Assembly (NCBI GenBank): GCA_903863905.1
Contig: CAIPDT010000116.1
Coordinates: 1 to 34,600, forward strand
Length of the DNA stretch: 34,600 bases
DNA from: an uncultured Methylococcaceae bacterium
GTDB lineage: Bacteria > Pseudomonadota > Gammaproteobacteria > Methylococcales > Methylomonadaceae
Direction: 5' to 3'
Shown: positions 34,134 to 34,600 of the stretch, piece after piece
Layout: each line of letters starts with the position of its first letter
How positions within the stretch are numbered: position 1 is the stretch's first letter
Notes under the pieces: generated by a model
Told to the model about the DNA's origin: nothing
The model's input: only the letters and a program-made list of their open reading frames with translations
The model's database searches: none
Translations under genes and position numbers: made by a program

Positions 34134-34316
34134 TTTAACTAAATGAATCATAAGAACTTTTTATCTTCTAAGAATTTATTTTCATCTTTATGAAAAATAA
34201 AGCCGGTTTCACCTTGTCTTCTCAAAATTCTCAACTAGACTCATTGAGGAATAGAAAGTTATAGAGCCTCTATAATCTTCTATTTTGGACCCTCCATTTA
34301 ATCTAAAGGAAAAGAC

Positions 34317-34600
34317 ATGAAAAAATTAATGCTATTCATATTGTTCTTATTGGCTACAAATGCAATAGCAACACCCGTTAATGTTAATACCGCTGATGCC
34401 AAAGCGATTTCTGATGCTTTAAACGGCATTGGAATGAAAAAAGCCGAAGCTATTATTAAATACCGAACAGAAAAAGGTCTATTTAATACGATCGAAGACC
34501 TAAGAAATGTTAAGGGGATTGGACAAAAAACATTGGATAAAAACAAACAAGATATTCTACTAACTGATACTCCAACCCTAGAAACACCCCCCGTTATTAC
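34317..34600 (+). CDS. ComEA-like helix-hairpin-helix protein, cut by window end
   Basis: AAGGA (34306-34310) precedes an ATG at 34317. The product begins with a signal peptide (KKLMLFILFLLATNAIA, cleavage near AIA-TP), followed by VNVNTADAKAISDALNGIG, AEAIIKYRTEKGLFNTIEDL and VKGIGQKTLDKNK, a tandem helix-hairpin-helix DNA-binding unit of about 60 residues. This matches short periplasmic ComEA proteins that bind incoming DNA in natural transformation or act as general periplasmic DNA-binding proteins. The frame is still open at the right edge, in a Thr/Pro-rich tail. An AT-rich gap of 183 bp separates it from cmoB. Confidence 0.85.
   Translation, partial: MKKLMLFILFLLATNAIATPVNVNTADAKAISDALNGIGMKKAEAIIKYRTEKGLFNTIEDLRNVKGIGQKTLDKNKQDILLTDTPTLETPPVI

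Overview
This window looks like a chromosomal stretch from a nitrogen-fixing gammaproteobacterium. The order nif-type iscA, nifU, nifS, nifV, cysE, nifW, nifZ, nifM, clpX, monothiol glutaredoxin, nifF follows the second half of the Azotobacter-type nif cluster. The housekeeping genes (glnE, ihfB, aroE, hemB, cmoB) are gammaproteobacterial in type. A methanotroph-like (Methylococcales) host is my guess from overall gene content and the moderately AT-rich sequence; nothing here proves it.

Layout. Positions 1-228 carry five and a half copies of a 42-bp tandem repeat. Then come a DUF2721 membrane protein (minus), a long AT-rich gap, and a 1113-residue membrane protein of unknown function (1358-4699). 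From 5001 to 13679 lies a membrane-lipid module: an OmpR-type response regulator (plus) faces a histidine kinase (minus), and the kinase sits at the end of a minus-strand series made of a fatty-acid desaturase, an FAD amine-oxidase-like enzyme, DUF1365, a cyclopropane-fatty-acid-synthase-like methyltransferase and a DUF1295 reductase-like protein. Divergent from the desaturase are a SnoaL-like lipoprotein, a 42-codon apparent remnant of a chalcone-isomerase-like gene, and a Blc-type lipocalin. A perfect 17-bp inverted repeat sits between the two divergent units and is the obvious candidate shared operator.

From 13837 to 25885 lies the nitrogen-fixation region. A NifA-type upstream sequence and a sigma-54 promoter precede iscA-nifU-nifS-nifV-(48-aa protein)-cysE-(TPR-like protein)-(36-aa membrane protein)-nifW-nifZ-nifM-clpX-grx/bolA-nifF-rseC-like, nearly all closely spaced or overlapping. 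Reading away on the other side are a second, single-domain NifZ-like gene and a SagB-type double nitroreductase. The nif genes supply Fe-S clusters (IscA, NifU, NifS, cysteine from CysE, Grx-BolA), homocitrate for FeMo-co (NifV), nitrogenase maturation and protection factors (NifW, NifZ, NifM), protein turnover (ClpX) and electrons (NifF).

Downstream are glnE and ihfB (minus), both relevant to nitrogen control. Next is a 360-bp gap full of hairpins that ends in a strong intrinsic terminator just before a stand-alone M41-like (HEAGH) protease gene. Then come an aroE-hemB pair (minus), a MlaC/Ttg2D-like periplasmic protein, two back-to-back perfect hairpins, cmoB, and a ComEA-like helix-hairpin-helix protein cut by the window end. 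I saw no tRNA, rRNA, CRISPR array or intact insertion sequence.
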